Below are positions 16,454-25,514 of a DNA stretch of 64,000 bases, in pieces; position 1 is the first letter of the stretch, and each line of letters begins with the position of its first letter. The stretch spans positions 1 through 64,000 of the forward strand of contig DATGLK010000104.1 of NCBI GenBank assembly GCA_035294265.1, given 5' to 3'. The stretch comes from Candidatus Binataceae bacterium. Lineage in GTDB: Bacteria > Desulfobacterota > Binatia > Binatales > Binataceae. Made by a program: the position numbers and the translations under genes. Under the pieces are notes generated by a model. That model did not search any database, was not told where the DNA came from, and saw only the letters and a list, made by a program, of their open reading frames with translations.

Positions 16454-17698
16454 TCAGACCCTGGAGACGCTTGCCGCCAGCGGCGCGATCGCGGCCTGGG
16501 TCTGAATCAATGGGCGGCAGGCCAACCCCGCGAAAGCCGCCAGCATCAGGCATCCTAAGCTGACCACAAAGGCGATGGTGTAGCTGCCGCTGAGGTCAAA
16601 GATACGGCCGACGACGATCGGTCCAATGAAGTTGCCGGCGGTAAAGGCAAGACTGATCAGAGCCGAAATGGCGCCGTAGCACTTAAGCCCCAGCGATTGA
16701 ATGATAAGCAAGGGCAACAGTGCGATGGGCACGCCAAAGCTTAGTCCCCAGCAGACCATCCCTGTCATCAGCAGGGCCGGGCGCGCCGCGCCCATGAGCA
16801 GCCCCATGCTGGCGGCGTATACCAGAAAATCGATCGCCACCGCCCAGCGGCTGCCGATCCAATCCGTGGTCAGACCCAGCGCGATTTTGCCCACCGAAGT
16901 CAAGGCGAAGGCCATGCCCAGGATAGCGGCGCTACGCTGGGTGGAATAACCGAGCCCCTCGATATACGGAGCGAGATGGTTGATCATTGAATTGGTGACG
17001 AAGCCGAAGAGGAACTCAGTCAACGCGATTAGCCAGAATTCCCGCCGACGCAGCGCCGCCGCGACTTCCAGGCCACTAGCGCCCTCGGCTTGGCGTGAAT
17101 CGCTGCGCTTGGCGCTGGTCTGCCAAGGCGGGCGGCTTTGCAAGCGAGTGAGGATCGGAATGACGACCAGCAGCATCGGGATCGAGACCGCAAAATAAGC
17201 CCATCGCCAGCCCCACTTGCTGATGAAATAGCCCACCACCATTACCATCGCGCTGCCGCCCAGCGCGGCTCCGGTCATGGTAATGCCCATCGCCAAGCCC
17301 ACTCGTCCCTTTTCGAACCAGTCGCCGATTACAAACGAGACCGGGATCAGGGTGCAAATTCCGACTCCCAAACCCATCAAGACGTGGCAGGCCAACAGGA
17401 TTTGGAAGCTGGCCGCCTGGCTGGCGCACAGGTAGGCCGCTGCGAGCAGGAGCGTGCCGGCCATCATAATGCGCCGGGCATCGAACCGTCCCAGCAACCA
17501 TCCCGACACCAAGGAACCCCCGCATAGCCCGAAAGCGAGCACACTGGAAAGCATCGAAACCGTGGCGCGCGAGGTGTGAAAGGCACCCGATACGGGGCGA
17601 TAAAACATCCCGTTGGTGGACATGGTCGCGCCCCATAGCAAGGCCAGGCACAGCCATAACGCGACTACCACTGCGGCCGCCGATTTGCGTTCGTTCAT
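16454..17698 (-). CDS. MFS transporter, OFA/monocarboxylate-type
   Basis: This 414-residue protein has about twelve predicted membrane helices. The signature between helices 2 and 3 is SGWLLGRFDARRI; WFEKGRVGLAMGI and the equivalent DWIGSRWAVAI in the second half are present. The similarity suggests an oxalate/formate or monocarboxylate-type permease that imports or exports a small acid. The central loop carries a charged stretch (AKRSDSRQAEGAS). The actual substrate cannot be given. Confidence 0.82.
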   Translation of the reverse strand: MNERKSAAAVVVALWLCLALLWGATMSTNGMFYRPVSGAFHTSRATVSMLSSVLAFGLCGGSLVSGWLLGRFDARRIMMAGTLLLAAAYLCASQAASFQILLACHVLMGLGVGICTLIPVSFVIGDWFEKGRVGLAMGITMTGAALGGSAMVMVVGYFISKWGWRWAYFAVSIPMLLVVIPILTRLQSRPPWQTSAKRSDSRQAEGASGLEVAAALRRREFWLIALTEFLFGFVTNSMINHLAPYIEGLGYSTQRSAAILGMAFALTSVGKIALGLTTDWIGSRWAVAIDFLVYAASMGLLMGAARPALLMTGMVCWGLSFGVPIALLPLLIIQSLGLKCYGAISALISLAFTAGNFIGPIVVGRIFDLSGSYTIAFVVSLGCLMLAAFAGLACRPLIQTQAAIAPLAASVSRV

Positions 17699-17909
17699 TC
17701 CATGGCTCCCTGCGGGGACGGCGTCGCCGCGCTCTTATGGGTTGGAAATTGTCGGGCGGCTACTTGCCGCCTTGCTTACTGCCTCGACAAAGTGCGAAGC
17801 TTGAGGCGAGCGTAGTTCAAAGTCCGCCTTGAGCGAAAGTGGCGCGGACTTAAGGGATGGCCGGCCACCTGAATTTCCAGCGCGCGAGCATTTATCGCAA
17901 CCACTGAAG

Positions 17910-19235
17910 ATGGCGACCCTCAGGTTTGAGCGCTTGCTTTCGCGCACGGTTCTGGTCGGCGCGGGCGAGCGCCGGATGCTGTTATGGTCGTTCGCCTATT
18001 TCTTTTTTCTGCTCGCCGGTTACTACCTAATTCGACCGGTGCGCGATGCGATGGGGATTGCGGGCGGGGTGCGCAACCTGCCTTGGCTGTTCACGGCCAC
18101 CTTCCTGGTCTTAATCGCGGTCCAGCCGGCCTACGGCGTGGCGGTCGCCCGCCTTTCGCGCCGTTATTTCATTCCTCTGGTGTACCACTTTTTCGTCGCC
18201 AATATTTTCATCTTCTGGGTGCTCTTTACTTTTCACTTGCGGGTGGTTGAAGTCGCTCGGATTTTCTTCGTCTGGGTCGGCGTCTTCAACCTCTTCGTGG
18301 TCTCGGTGTTCTGGTCGTTCATGGCCGATATATTCACAAGCGAGCAGAGCCGCCGATTGTTTGGTTTCATCGGCGCCGGGGGAACCGCTGGTAGTTTGCT
18401 GGGCCCCAGCCTCGCGGTCACCCTTGCGGTCCCCCTGGGGGCGGCCAATCTCCTGCTGATCGCGGCGCTGTTTTTGGAAGCAGCGATATTTTGTGCCCGC
18501 AGGCTGGAGGGCGCTTCGCGGCTCGCGCCGGCGGCGAGCGGCTTGCCGACCTCCCTAACCGGGGAGCGCGAGGCGCGGTCTGCCCTGGGCGGCGGTGCCC
18601 TCGACGCGCTGCCGCGAATGGTGCGCTCGCCCTATCTGTTGGGAATCGCAGCCTGGGTCAGTTTGCTCTCCTTCTCCGCCACCATCCTCTACTTCCAACA
18701 GGCGCATATCGTAGCCACGGCGGCGCATTCCCGCGCGCTCCAAACCAGGATTTTCGCCTCGATCGATTTCATCGTCGCGCTGCTGACCCTGGCCACCCAG
18801 ATCTTTGCCACCGGGCCGCTGATCCTGCGCTTCGGGATGGGGACTGCCACCGGCTTTTTACCCGCGATCTTTACGCTGGGCTTCCTGGCCCTGGCTGGAA
18901 TGCCGGGGCTGGTAACCTTGATTGCCTTTCAGGCCATCCAACGCACCGCCCACTTCTCCATCGCCACCCCGGCTCGCCAAGCGCTGTTCACAGTCGTCCC
19001 GCGCCAGGACAAGTATAAAGTCAAAAACATGATCGACCTGGTCGTCTATCGGGGCTCGGATGCGCTTTACGGCTGGCTATTCGTCAGCATGCGCGCTATG
19101 GGCCTGTCGGTAGCGGCGATCGCAATGTTGGCCGTCCCGGTGACGGTCGCTTGGCTGCTAATCGCCGTGGTCCTGGGACGCGTTCAAGAGCGCCAGGGCC
19201 AGGTGCTGGAGACTCAATTCGTGGTAGGAGGCTGA
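17910..19235 (+). CDS. Npt1/Npt2-like (ADP/ATP exchanger-family) membrane protein
   Basis: This polytopic protein of 441 residues starts at ATG 17910; an in-frame TTG at 17829 would add 27 unconvincing residues. Helix 1-2 shows LLWSFAYFFFLLAGYYLIRP followed by VRDAMGIAGG, a signature of the nucleotide-exchanger-like MFS group found outside intracellular parasites, where it need not move nucleotides. The late segment RQDKYKVKNMIDLVVYRG (about 365-382) is also typical. Its end touches the start of the aldo/keto reductase gene, so the two are an operon. Confidence 0.8.
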   Translation: MATLRFERLLSRTVLVGAGERRMLLWSFAYFFFLLAGYYLIRPVRDAMGIAGGVRNLPWLFTATFLVLIAVQPAYGVAVARLSRRYFIPLVYHFFVANIFIFWVLFTFHLRVVEVARIFFVWVGVFNLFVVSVFWSFMADIFTSEQSRRLFGFIGAGGTAGSLLGPSLAVTLAVPLGAANLLLIAALFLEAAIFCARRLEGASRLAPAASGLPTSLTGEREARSALGGGALDALPRMVRSPYLLGIAAWVSLLSFSATILYFQQAHIVATAAHSRALQTRIFASIDFIVALLTLATQIFATGPLILRFGMGTATGFLPAIFTLGFLALAGMPGLVTLIAFQAIQRTAHFSIATPARQALFTVVPRQDKYKVKNMIDLVVYRGSDALYGWLFVSMRAMGLSVAAIAMLAVPVTVAWLLIAVVLGRVQERQGQVLETQFVVGG

Positions 19236-20186
19236 ATGCAAAATCAGCAATGGCGTCATACTGGCGGCTTGACGCGGCGAGAAATTCTAGCCTTGTTAAG
19301 CAGCGCCGCGTGCGGCTTGCTGCCAAGCGCCGGCGCCCCCGTGGCCAGCGCGGCGGTTACCGCGCCCATCATGACCCGACCGATTCCCAAAACTGGCGAG
19401 CGACTGCCGGTGGTCGGGTTGGGCACCTCGCGAGTCTTCGACGTCGGCACGGACGCCGCCCAGCGCGCCAAACTGCTCAAGGTGCTACGGGCGCTGATCG
19501 CGGGCGGAGGCAAAGTGGTCGATACCGCTTCGGCCTACGCAAGCGCGGAGCCTGTGCTCGGGGCGCTGCTGGCGCAAAGCGGTCTACGCCCGCGTGTTTT
19601 CATCGCTACCAAGCTTGAGGCCGATGAGCTGACTGAGGCCGGAATCGAGGGCTCGCTCAAGCGGCTGCAGACCCGCCAGATCGATTTGATGCAACTTCAC
19701 AATGTCTCCGCTCCCAACCAAAGCCTGGCTGTTTTGCGTCAGTGGAAGGAGCGAGGATTATGCCGCTACATCGGCATCACCTCGACTTTTCACGGCGCTT
19801 ATCCGGCGGTCGAGGCGGTATTACGCCAGCAAAAGCCCGACTTCGTAGAGATAGATTACTCATTGGATGCGCTCGAGGCGGAGCAACGGATTCTGCCGCT
19901 GTGCGCCGATTTAGGGGTGGCGACTCTGATCGCGCGACCGTTGGTGAAGGGAGGCTTGTTCCGCAAGGTAATGGGGCAGCCCGTGCCCGCCTGGGCCGGC
20001 GATTTCGCTCAAAGCTGGGCTCAATTCTTTCTGAAGTTTGTGCTGAGCAACCCCGCAGTCACCGCCGTCATTCCCGGCACCAACAACCCCGCCCACATGG
20101 CCGACGACCTGGGCGCCGGACGCGGCCCGCTGCCCAACGCCGGCCAGCGCCAGCGGATCATCGAGTTCATTCACTCCCAGGGCTGA
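19236..20186 (+). CDS. aldo/keto reductase, probably Tat-exported
   Basis: The protein has 316 residues. The N-terminus contains a twin-arginine signal (LTRREILALLSSAACG), so it may be folded before export. The AKR barrel follows: GERLPVVGLGTSRVFD, the tetrad Asp/Tyr in VDTASAYASAE, Lys in ATKLEADE and His in LMQLHNVSAP, then ITSTFHGAYPAVEA and VIPGTNNPAH. It is an NADPH-dependent oxidoreductase of unknown substrate. ATG follows the preceding stop without a gap, with an AGGAGG site. Confidence 0.85.
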   Translation: MQNQQWRHTGGLTRREILALLSSAACGLLPSAGAPVASAAVTAPIMTRPIPKTGERLPVVGLGTSRVFDVGTDAAQRAKLLKVLRALIAGGGKVVDTASAYASAEPVLGALLAQSGLRPRVFIATKLEADELTEAGIEGSLKRLQTRQIDLMQLHNVSAPNQSLAVLRQWKERGLCRYIGITSTFHGAYPAVEAVLRQQKPDFVEIDYSLDALEAEQRILPLCADLGVATLIARPLVKGGLFRKVMGQPVPAWAGDFAQSWAQFFLKFVLSNPAVTAVIPGTNNPAHMADDLGAGRGPLPNAGQRQRIIEFIHSQG

Positions 20187-20252
20187 ACCTGGCATGCTAA
20201 GCTTCGAACTTGACCAAACGGGTAAATGATGACACTGTTTTAAGGTGAGGTT

Positions 20253-20348
20253 ATGCTGTTCGATAAACGGTTTGCTAAAATTGTTGATTGCAGAGGATTT
20301 GACTTGCGCCGGCCAGGCCACGGAGCCGATGCGCGGCTCTTACAGTGA
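20253..20348 (+). CDS. possible 31-residue small ORF upstream of the LigB-type gene
   Basis: An ATG with AAGGTGAGG five bases upstream opens a 31-codon frame (starts MLFDKRFAKIVDCRG) in the 200-bp gap before the dioxygenase gene. It could be a leader peptide or chance. No family is recognised. Confidence 0.2.
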   Translation: MLFDKRFAKIVDCRGFDLRRPGHGADARLLQ

Positions 20349-20387
20349 CAAACCGGTCCGCCTCAAGCTAACAGCGGAGGTTGAAAC

Positions 20388-21389
20388 ATGGCGCAGATAG
20401 TATTGGGTATTGGCTCTTCTCACGGTCCGATGCTGACGATGCCGCCCAGTACCTGGCACGAGCGGGTCAAGGCCGACCGCGGTAATCCCGATCTGTTCTA
20501 CAAGGGTAAGGCCCTCCCCTTCGAGGAAATCGCGCAGCGGCGCAAGGGCGAGCGGCTGGAACGTCAGATCACTCCGGAGATAATGGCGGAACGGCACGCG
20601 GCCTGCCAAAAAGCATTGGACCGCTTGGCGGCGGTGTTCGCCGAGGTCAAGCCAGATGTGGCGGTGCTGTTCGGCAATGACCAGATGGAGATGTTTAGCG
20701 ATCTGATTCCGGCTTTCAGCGTGTACTGGGGCGAAAGCCTGCCCAACAAAATGTACAGCGCCGAGCGGATGGCGAAGATGCCGCCGGGGATTGCGATTTC
20801 GGTGCCTGGCCACATTCCACCCCAGGGTGCCGTGTATAAGGGCTTGCCCGCACTGGGTAAGCATATCCTGGAGCGCACCATCGCCGAGCAGTTCGATGTC
20901 GCCTCCATGACCAAGATGCCCGGCGGTCACGAAACGCTACCCCACGCCTTTGGCTTCATCTATCGGCGTATCATGAGTGACCAGCCTGTTCCCAGCGTGC
21001 CGGTGGTGCTCAACACCTTCTACCCGCCCAATCAGCCCACCGTCCGACGCTGCTACGAATTCGGCAAATCAGTAGTCAAAGCAATCCAATCGTGGGAGAG
21101 CAACGCCCGCGTGGCGCTGATCGCCTCGGGTGGTCTAACCCACTGGGTAATCGACGAGGAAGTCGATCAAACGGTGATCGACGCGATGCGTAACCGACGG
21201 ATCGAAAAGGTCGCGGCCTTGGGCGAAGAGACCTTCCAGGCCGGCACCTCGGAGATCAAAAACTGGATTCCAGTAGCCGGCGCGATGGCCGATCTCGGTT
21301 TCGAGATGAACCTAGTCGATTACGTTCCGTGCTATCGTTCCGAGGCTGGAACCGGCAACGCAATGGGGTTCGTCTACTGGCGGCCTTGA
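20388..21389 (+). CDS. LigB-type extradiol ring-cleavage dioxygenase (class III)
   Basis: The 333-residue protein has a GGAGG ribosome site. The class III extradiol fold is seen in LGIGSSHGPMLTMPP (metal His12), VLFGNDQMEMF (about 85-95), the PGGHETLPHAFGF segment and GGLTHWVIDEEVD near 240. In LigB the first loop has His where this protein has Gln (ND-H versus ND-Q), so a canonical ligand seems replaced. The DDQ/NDQ-type subgroup exists among uncharacterised homologues. It is predicted to open catechol-type rings; LigA-type alpha subunits are absent nearby. The next genes encode a LigJ-like protein and an aldolase. Confidence 0.8.
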   Translation: MAQIVLGIGSSHGPMLTMPPSTWHERVKADRGNPDLFYKGKALPFEEIAQRRKGERLERQITPEIMAERHAACQKALDRLAAVFAEVKPDVAVLFGNDQMEMFSDLIPAFSVYWGESLPNKMYSAERMAKMPPGIAISVPGHIPPQGAVYKGLPALGKHILERTIAEQFDVASMTKMPGGHETLPHAFGFIYRRIMSDQPVPSVPVVLNTFYPPNQPTVRRCYEFGKSVVKAIQSWESNARVALIASGGLTHWVIDEEVDQTVIDAMRNRRIEKVAALGEETFQAGTSEIKNWIPVAGAMADLGFEMNLVDYVPCYRSEAGTGNAMGFVYWRP

Positions 21390-21439
21390 GCGGGCCATCC
21401 TTGCTAGCCCGCCGGCTTTACAGCGGGGCCGCAAAGTAA

Positions 21440-21479
21440 ACACAGGGGCATCAGGCCTGAAAACCCGATGCCCCTGTGT
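21440..21479. terminator. terminator between convergent genes
   Basis: A perfect 13-bp stem (ACACAGGGGCATC with its complement) and a 14-base loop lie between the dioxygenase and hydratase genes; TTCTTG follows on the plus strand. The core CAGGGGC/GCCCCTG also occurs in the terminator at 56342-56374. Confidence 0.75.
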
Positions 21480-21590
21480 TCTTGATCCTACGGGGCAACC
21501 CGCCAAGGTCCCTTTAGTTCTGATCGCCGAGCGATCCGGCTTGTTCTGAACGCGGTTGATCGACGAGCCGTTTGCAGCACGTGCTCGCCT

Positions 21591-22610
21591 TCATACTTTC
21601 AGGCGAGACGTCAGGCGGCTGAAGACTCGCCGCGCATTGCCTTCGAAAATCTGCGTGCGCGCAGCTTCGGAAAGCCCGAGCTGATCGATGTAGCGCTTGG
21701 TATCGTCGAAATAAAAACCCGTGTCGGGGTCCTTGCCGCGCACCGCGCCGATCATTTCCGAGGCGAACAGAATGTTGTCCAGCGGGACGACCTTGAACAG
21801 CAGCTCGATCCCTGGTTTGTGATAGACGCAGGTATCGAAAAAGACGTTCTTGAGCAGCAGCTCGCCGAGCGGCGGTCGTTTGAGATCCTGCGCGATCCCG
21901 CGGTAGCGCCCCCAATGGTAGGGAATCGCGCCGCCGCCGTGGGGAATGATGAACTTGATAGTGGGAAAGTCCTTAAACAAATCGGAGAGCAGGAACTGCA
22001 TGAAGGCGGTGGTATCGGCGTTGATGTAATGGGAGCCGGTGGTATGAAAATTGGGATTCTTGGCGCCGCTGACGTGGACCATCGCTGGCACGTCCAACTC
22101 CACCATCTTTTCGTACAGCGGATACCACCAGCGGTCGGTCAACGGCGGATCGGTCCAGTACCCGCCCGAAGGATCGGGAGTGAGGTTGCAGCCGATAAAG
22201 CCGAGCTGATTGACGCAGCGCTCCAGCTCGGCGATGCAGTTGGCGGGTGGCACACCGGGGCTTTGCGGTAATTGGCAGACCGGGGCAAAGTTGCCGGGAT
22301 ACAGAGTGCAAATCCGATGAATCAGATTGTTACTTTCCTCGGCCCATTGCGCACTGGTGGCGGCATTGCCCAGATGATGGCCCATGGTTGAGGCACGGGG
22401 CGAAAAGATAGTCAGGTCGGTGCCGCGCTCGCGCTGTAACTTCAGCTGCGCTCCCTCCAGGCTCTCGCGTAGCTGGGCATCGCTGATGGCGAGCTTACCC
22501 ATCTTGGGGGTCGCGCCGGGGTTTTGTTCGAACGCCGCCAGTTGCTGCTTGCGCCAGTTATCCAGCTCCGCCGGAGCAGTGGTGTAGTGACCGTGACAAT
22601 CGATGATCAT
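21591..22610 (-). CDS. LigJ-type 4-oxalomesaconate hydratase / amidohydrolase family
   Basis: ATG 22610 gives 339 residues beginning MIIDCHGHYTTAPAEL, the hallmark N-terminus of LigJ. The amidohydrolase metal site is complete in outline: His-x-His in CHGH, His in MVHVSG, His in IPHGGGAIPYHWGR and an acidic residue in the FDTCVYHK/FASEM segment. LigJ hydrates 4-oxalomesaconate in protocatechuate or gallate 4,5-cleavage. Its neighbours are an extradiol dioxygenase and an HpcH/HpaI aldolase, so the module matches the lower pathway. A related aromatic-acid decarboxylase activity is the main alternative. Confidence 0.82.
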   Translation of the reverse strand: MIIDCHGHYTTAPAELDNWRKQQLAAFEQNPGATPKMGKLAISDAQLRESLEGAQLKLQRERGTDLTIFSPRASTMGHHLGNAATSAQWAEESNNLIHRICTLYPGNFAPVCQLPQSPGVPPANCIAELERCVNQLGFIGCNLTPDPSGGYWTDPPLTDRWWYPLYEKMVELDVPAMVHVSGAKNPNFHTTGSHYINADTTAFMQFLLSDLFKDFPTIKFIIPHGGGAIPYHWGRYRGIAQDLKRPPLGELLLKNVFFDTCVYHKPGIELLFKVVPLDNILFASEMIGAVRGKDPDTGFYFDDTKRYIDQLGLSEAARTQIFEGNARRVFSRLTSRLKV

Positions 22611-22864
22611 GCCGCCCTCGTGCTGTGCAGATTCCAAGCGCGCGGCCTGCCGCACGCCAACCGTTTTGGATGCTATGGAAGGGCGGCGGCGGTTGTCAAA
22701 CCACCTGCGCTCTCTACCCGCTAGGTGTCCCTTCTGGTACGATGCTGACGCACTTTAGCGACCATTGCGCGCCGCCAGGCAAGTCCGGATGCCGGGGCCT
22801 GTGACTGGTGCGCTGCAACCCATGCCGCGCGGCTATACCGCCAGCGGGCGCACGAGGAGAAATC

Positions 22865-23725
22865 ATGGCTGAGATTCCCCGCCTAAATGGCGTTATCCGA
22901 GCCTTCGAGCAAGGCAAAGTGGCCTTCAGCGCCTTCGTCAACGCCGACGTCGAATCAGCGCTGGCAGTCTCCACCGCTCAATACGACGGGATCGTCTTCG
23001 AGATGGAGCACAATCCCTGGGACATCCGCGCCCTGCGCGACAGTCTGCAGTACATGCTCAACCGCCGCCAGATCGCCAGCGCGGGACTGGTTCCGGCGGT
23101 AACGCCGATCGTGCGCATCCCGCCCAACGGCGACGAGAAGAACCAATTCTTTGCCAAGCAGGCGTTGGACCTTGGTGCTTACGGAGTAGTCTGGCCCCAT
23201 ATCAGCAACGTCGAGCAAGCCCACAACGCGGTCGCCGCTTGCCGTTATCCGCGCCTCAAGAGCGCGCCGCGCTACGAGCCCGCCGGCCTGCGCGGCGACG
23301 GTCCGACGGCCGCAGTGCGCTACTGGGGTATCAGCCAGCAGGAGTATTACAGCCGTGCCGACGTCTGGCCCTTGGATCCCAAGGGCGAGATTTTGGTCAT
23401 TTTGATGATCGAAGATACCCAGGGGATCGCCAACCTGCCCGACATTCTCAAGAAAGTACCGGGCGTGGGCGTGATCCTGATCGGCGAGGGCGACTTGAGC
23501 CAGGAGTTGGGCTATCCCCGCCAATACGAGCATCCGGTGGTAGTCGAGGCGATGGCGCAGATCGTGAAGACCTGCAAGGAGCACAACGTCCCGGTAGGCC
23601 ATCCGCACGTCGATTCCAACAACGTGGAGCGCATTCTTCAGCAAGGCTATCGCTTCCTGATGGCCGCACCTACGCGCAGCTATGCCGCGCTGGACAAAGG
23701 GCTGAAGCTCGCTGGCCGCGTCTGA
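22865..23725 (+). CDS. HpcH/HpaI aldolase
   Basis: This 286-residue protein starts at ATG 22865 with GAGGAGA upstream. It has the class II pyruvate-aldolase fold: GIVFEMEHNPWD (catalytic His and acid), APRYEPAGLRG, the metal Glu in VILMIEDTQGIANL and Asp in IGEGDLSQELG. It cleaves 4-hydroxy-2-oxo acids to pyruvate or oxaloacetate and an aldehyde or acid. In this context, 4-carboxy-4-hydroxy-2-oxoadipate or a similar product of ring cleavage is a reasonable substrate, as in the protocatechuate 4,5 pathway. It is divergent from the hydratase gene. Confidence 0.83.
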   Translation: MAEIPRLNGVIRAFEQGKVAFSAFVNADVESALAVSTAQYDGIVFEMEHNPWDIRALRDSLQYMLNRRQIASAGLVPAVTPIVRIPPNGDEKNQFFAKQALDLGAYGVVWPHISNVEQAHNAVAACRYPRLKSAPRYEPAGLRGDGPTAAVRYWGISQQEYYSRADVWPLDPKGEILVILMIEDTQGIANLPDILKKVPGVGVILIGEGDLSQELGYPRQYEHPVVVEAMAQIVKTCKEHNVPVGHPHVDSNNVERILQQGYRFLMAAPTRSYAALDKGLKLAGRV

Positions 23726-23803
23726 CGGCCCGAATCGCTCAAAGCAATGCGAAGCGCTGCTGGCCGGACGCCAGCAGCGCCATACGTTCGCTGGCGTGTC
23801 GGA

Positions 23804-25471
23804 TCAGTCGGTGACGGCACCCAGGCTGGCCGAGCTAACCTGGGCCGCGTACTTGGCTAGCACGCCGCGCCGATAACGGGGTTGGGGCGCGCGCCAAGCA
23901 GCACGCCGGCGTGCCATTTCGTCTTCGCTGATGTTGAGCTGCAGCAGCCGTCGATGGGCGTCAATAGTGATCGAGTCGCCTTCGTGGACCAGAGCCAGCG
24001 GCCCGCCGACCTGCGCCTCCGGGGCGACGTGACCCACGACCATGCCGTAGGTGCCGCCGGAGAAACGGCCGTCAGTGATCAGCCCCACCGCCTCACCCAG
24101 CCCTTTACCGATAATCGCCGAGGTCGGCGAGAGCATCTCACGCATTCCCGGTCCGCCCTTGGGCCCTTCATAGCGAATCACCAGCACGTCGCCGGCCTGG
24201 ATGCGATCGGCCAGGATCGCGCTCAAGGCTTGCTCTTCATTCTCGAACACCCGCGCTCGACCAGTCATGACTGGCAGCTTGAGGCCACTGACTTTGGCCA
24301 CCGCGCCTTCAGGGGCCAGGTTGCCGCGCAAAATTGCCAAATGCCCCTCTTTATAAACCGGCTGATGCCAGGAACGAATGACCTCCTGTCCGGCCGGCGG
24401 CTCGGAGGGCACGTCTGCGAGGACCTCCGCCACAGTTTTACCGCTGATCGTGAGCGCGTCACCGTGTAGCACGCCGTGTTCGAGCAGAATCTTCATCACC
24501 TGTGGAATTCCGCCCTGACGGTGCAGATCGACGGTAACAAAACGGCCCGAGGGCTTGAGGTCGCATAGAACCGGAACCCGCCCGCGCATCGCGTCGAAGT
24601 CGTCAAGTGTAAGCGGCACCTCGGCGGCATGCGCAATCGCGAGTAGATGAAGGACGGCGTTGGTCGAGCCCCCGGTGGCCATTACCACCGCGATAGCGTT
24701 TTCGAAGGCCTTGCGGGTCATGATCTGACGGGGCAAGCGCTGAGCCGCGATCGCCTCGACCAGGAGCTGCGCGGATTGCGCCGCACTGTCGGCCTTTTCT
24801 CGATCTTCGGCCGCCATGGTCGAGGAATAGGGCAGACTCATGCCCATGGCTTCGATCGCCGAGGACATGGTGTTGGCGGTGTACATCCCGCCGCACGAGC
24901 CAGCCCCTGGGCAGGCATGGCGCTCGACTTCGAGCAGCTCCTGCTCGCTGATCTTGCCGGCACTAAACTCACCAACTGCCTCGAACGCGCTGACGATGGT
25001 CAGATCGCGCCCGTTCAGACGGCCGGGCTTGATCGTGCCGCCATAAACGAAAATGGCGGGGATGTTGAGCCTGGCGATCGCAATCATGGCACCGGGCATG
25101 TTCTTGTCGCAGCCGCCCAGGGCAACAACGCCGTCCATCGACTCGGCGTTGCAAGCGGTTTCAATCGAATCGGCGATCACTTCGCGCGAAACCAGGGAAT
25201 ATTTCATCCCCTCGGTGCCCATCGCAATTCCGTCACTCACCGTGACCGTGCCGAACACCTGCGGCATCGCGCCGGCGCGCCGCAGGGCCGCCTGAGCCCG
25301 CTCGGCGAGCAACTGAAGGCTGAGATTGCAAGGGGTTAGATTGCTGTAGCCGTTGGCCACCCCGACGATCGGTTTGTTGAAATCAGCGTCGGCGAACCCC
25401 ACCGCGCGCAGCATCGAACGATTGGGGGTACGCTCCACGCCTTGGGTAATACGCGAGCTTCTTAGCGCCAT
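23804..25471 (-). CDS. ilvD: dihydroxy-acid dehydratase
   Basis: ATG 25471 begins [20 protein letters not shown] (555 residues). Iron-sulphur cysteines lie in [20 protein letters not shown] and [16 protein letters not shown]; the C-terminal [13 protein letters not shown] motif is also present. It makes 2-oxo acids for valine, isoleucine and pantothenate. The length matches the usual IlvD, and the pattern is closer to the branched-chain enzyme than to sugar-acid dehydratases. The stop of RHO-A lies only 43 bases upstream on the same strand, so transcription may read through from the array. Confidence 0.92.
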   Translation of the reverse strand: MALRSSRITQGVERTPNRSMLRAVGFADADFNKPIVGVANGYSNLTPCNLSLQLLAERAQAALRRAGAMPQVFGTVTVSDGIAMGTEGMKYSLVSREVIADSIETACNAESMDGVVALGGCDKNMPGAMIAIARLNIPAIFVYGGTIKPGRLNGRDLTIVSAFEAVGEFSAGKISEQELLEVERHACPGAGSCGGMYTANTMSSAIEAMGMSLPYSSTMAAEDREKADSAAQSAQLLVEAIAAQRLPRQIMTRKAFENAIAVVMATGGSTNAVLHLLAIAHAAEVPLTLDDFDAMRGRVPVLCDLKPSGRFVTVDLHRQGGIPQVMKILLEHGVLHGDALTISGKTVAEVLADVPSEPPAGQEVIRSWHQPVYKEGHLAILRGNLAPEGAVAKVSGLKLPVMTGRARVFENEEQALSAILADRIQAGDVLVIRYEGPKGGPGMREMLSPTSAIIGKGLGEAVGLITDGRFSGGTYGMVVGHVAPEAQVGGPLALVHEGDSITIDAHRRLLQLNISEDEMARRRAAWRAPQPRYRRGVLAKYAAQVSSASLGAVTD

Positions 25472-25514
25472 GCCATTTTCATAGCGCAGCGCACGCGCGC
25501 GCGCCACTTCGAGC

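Noticed and set aside
20388-21389. Possible Memo-family assignment of the dioxygenase
   Set aside because: GSSHGPML and GGLTHWVIDEE fit LigB-type enzymes better, and the neighbours are LigJ- and HpcH-like.
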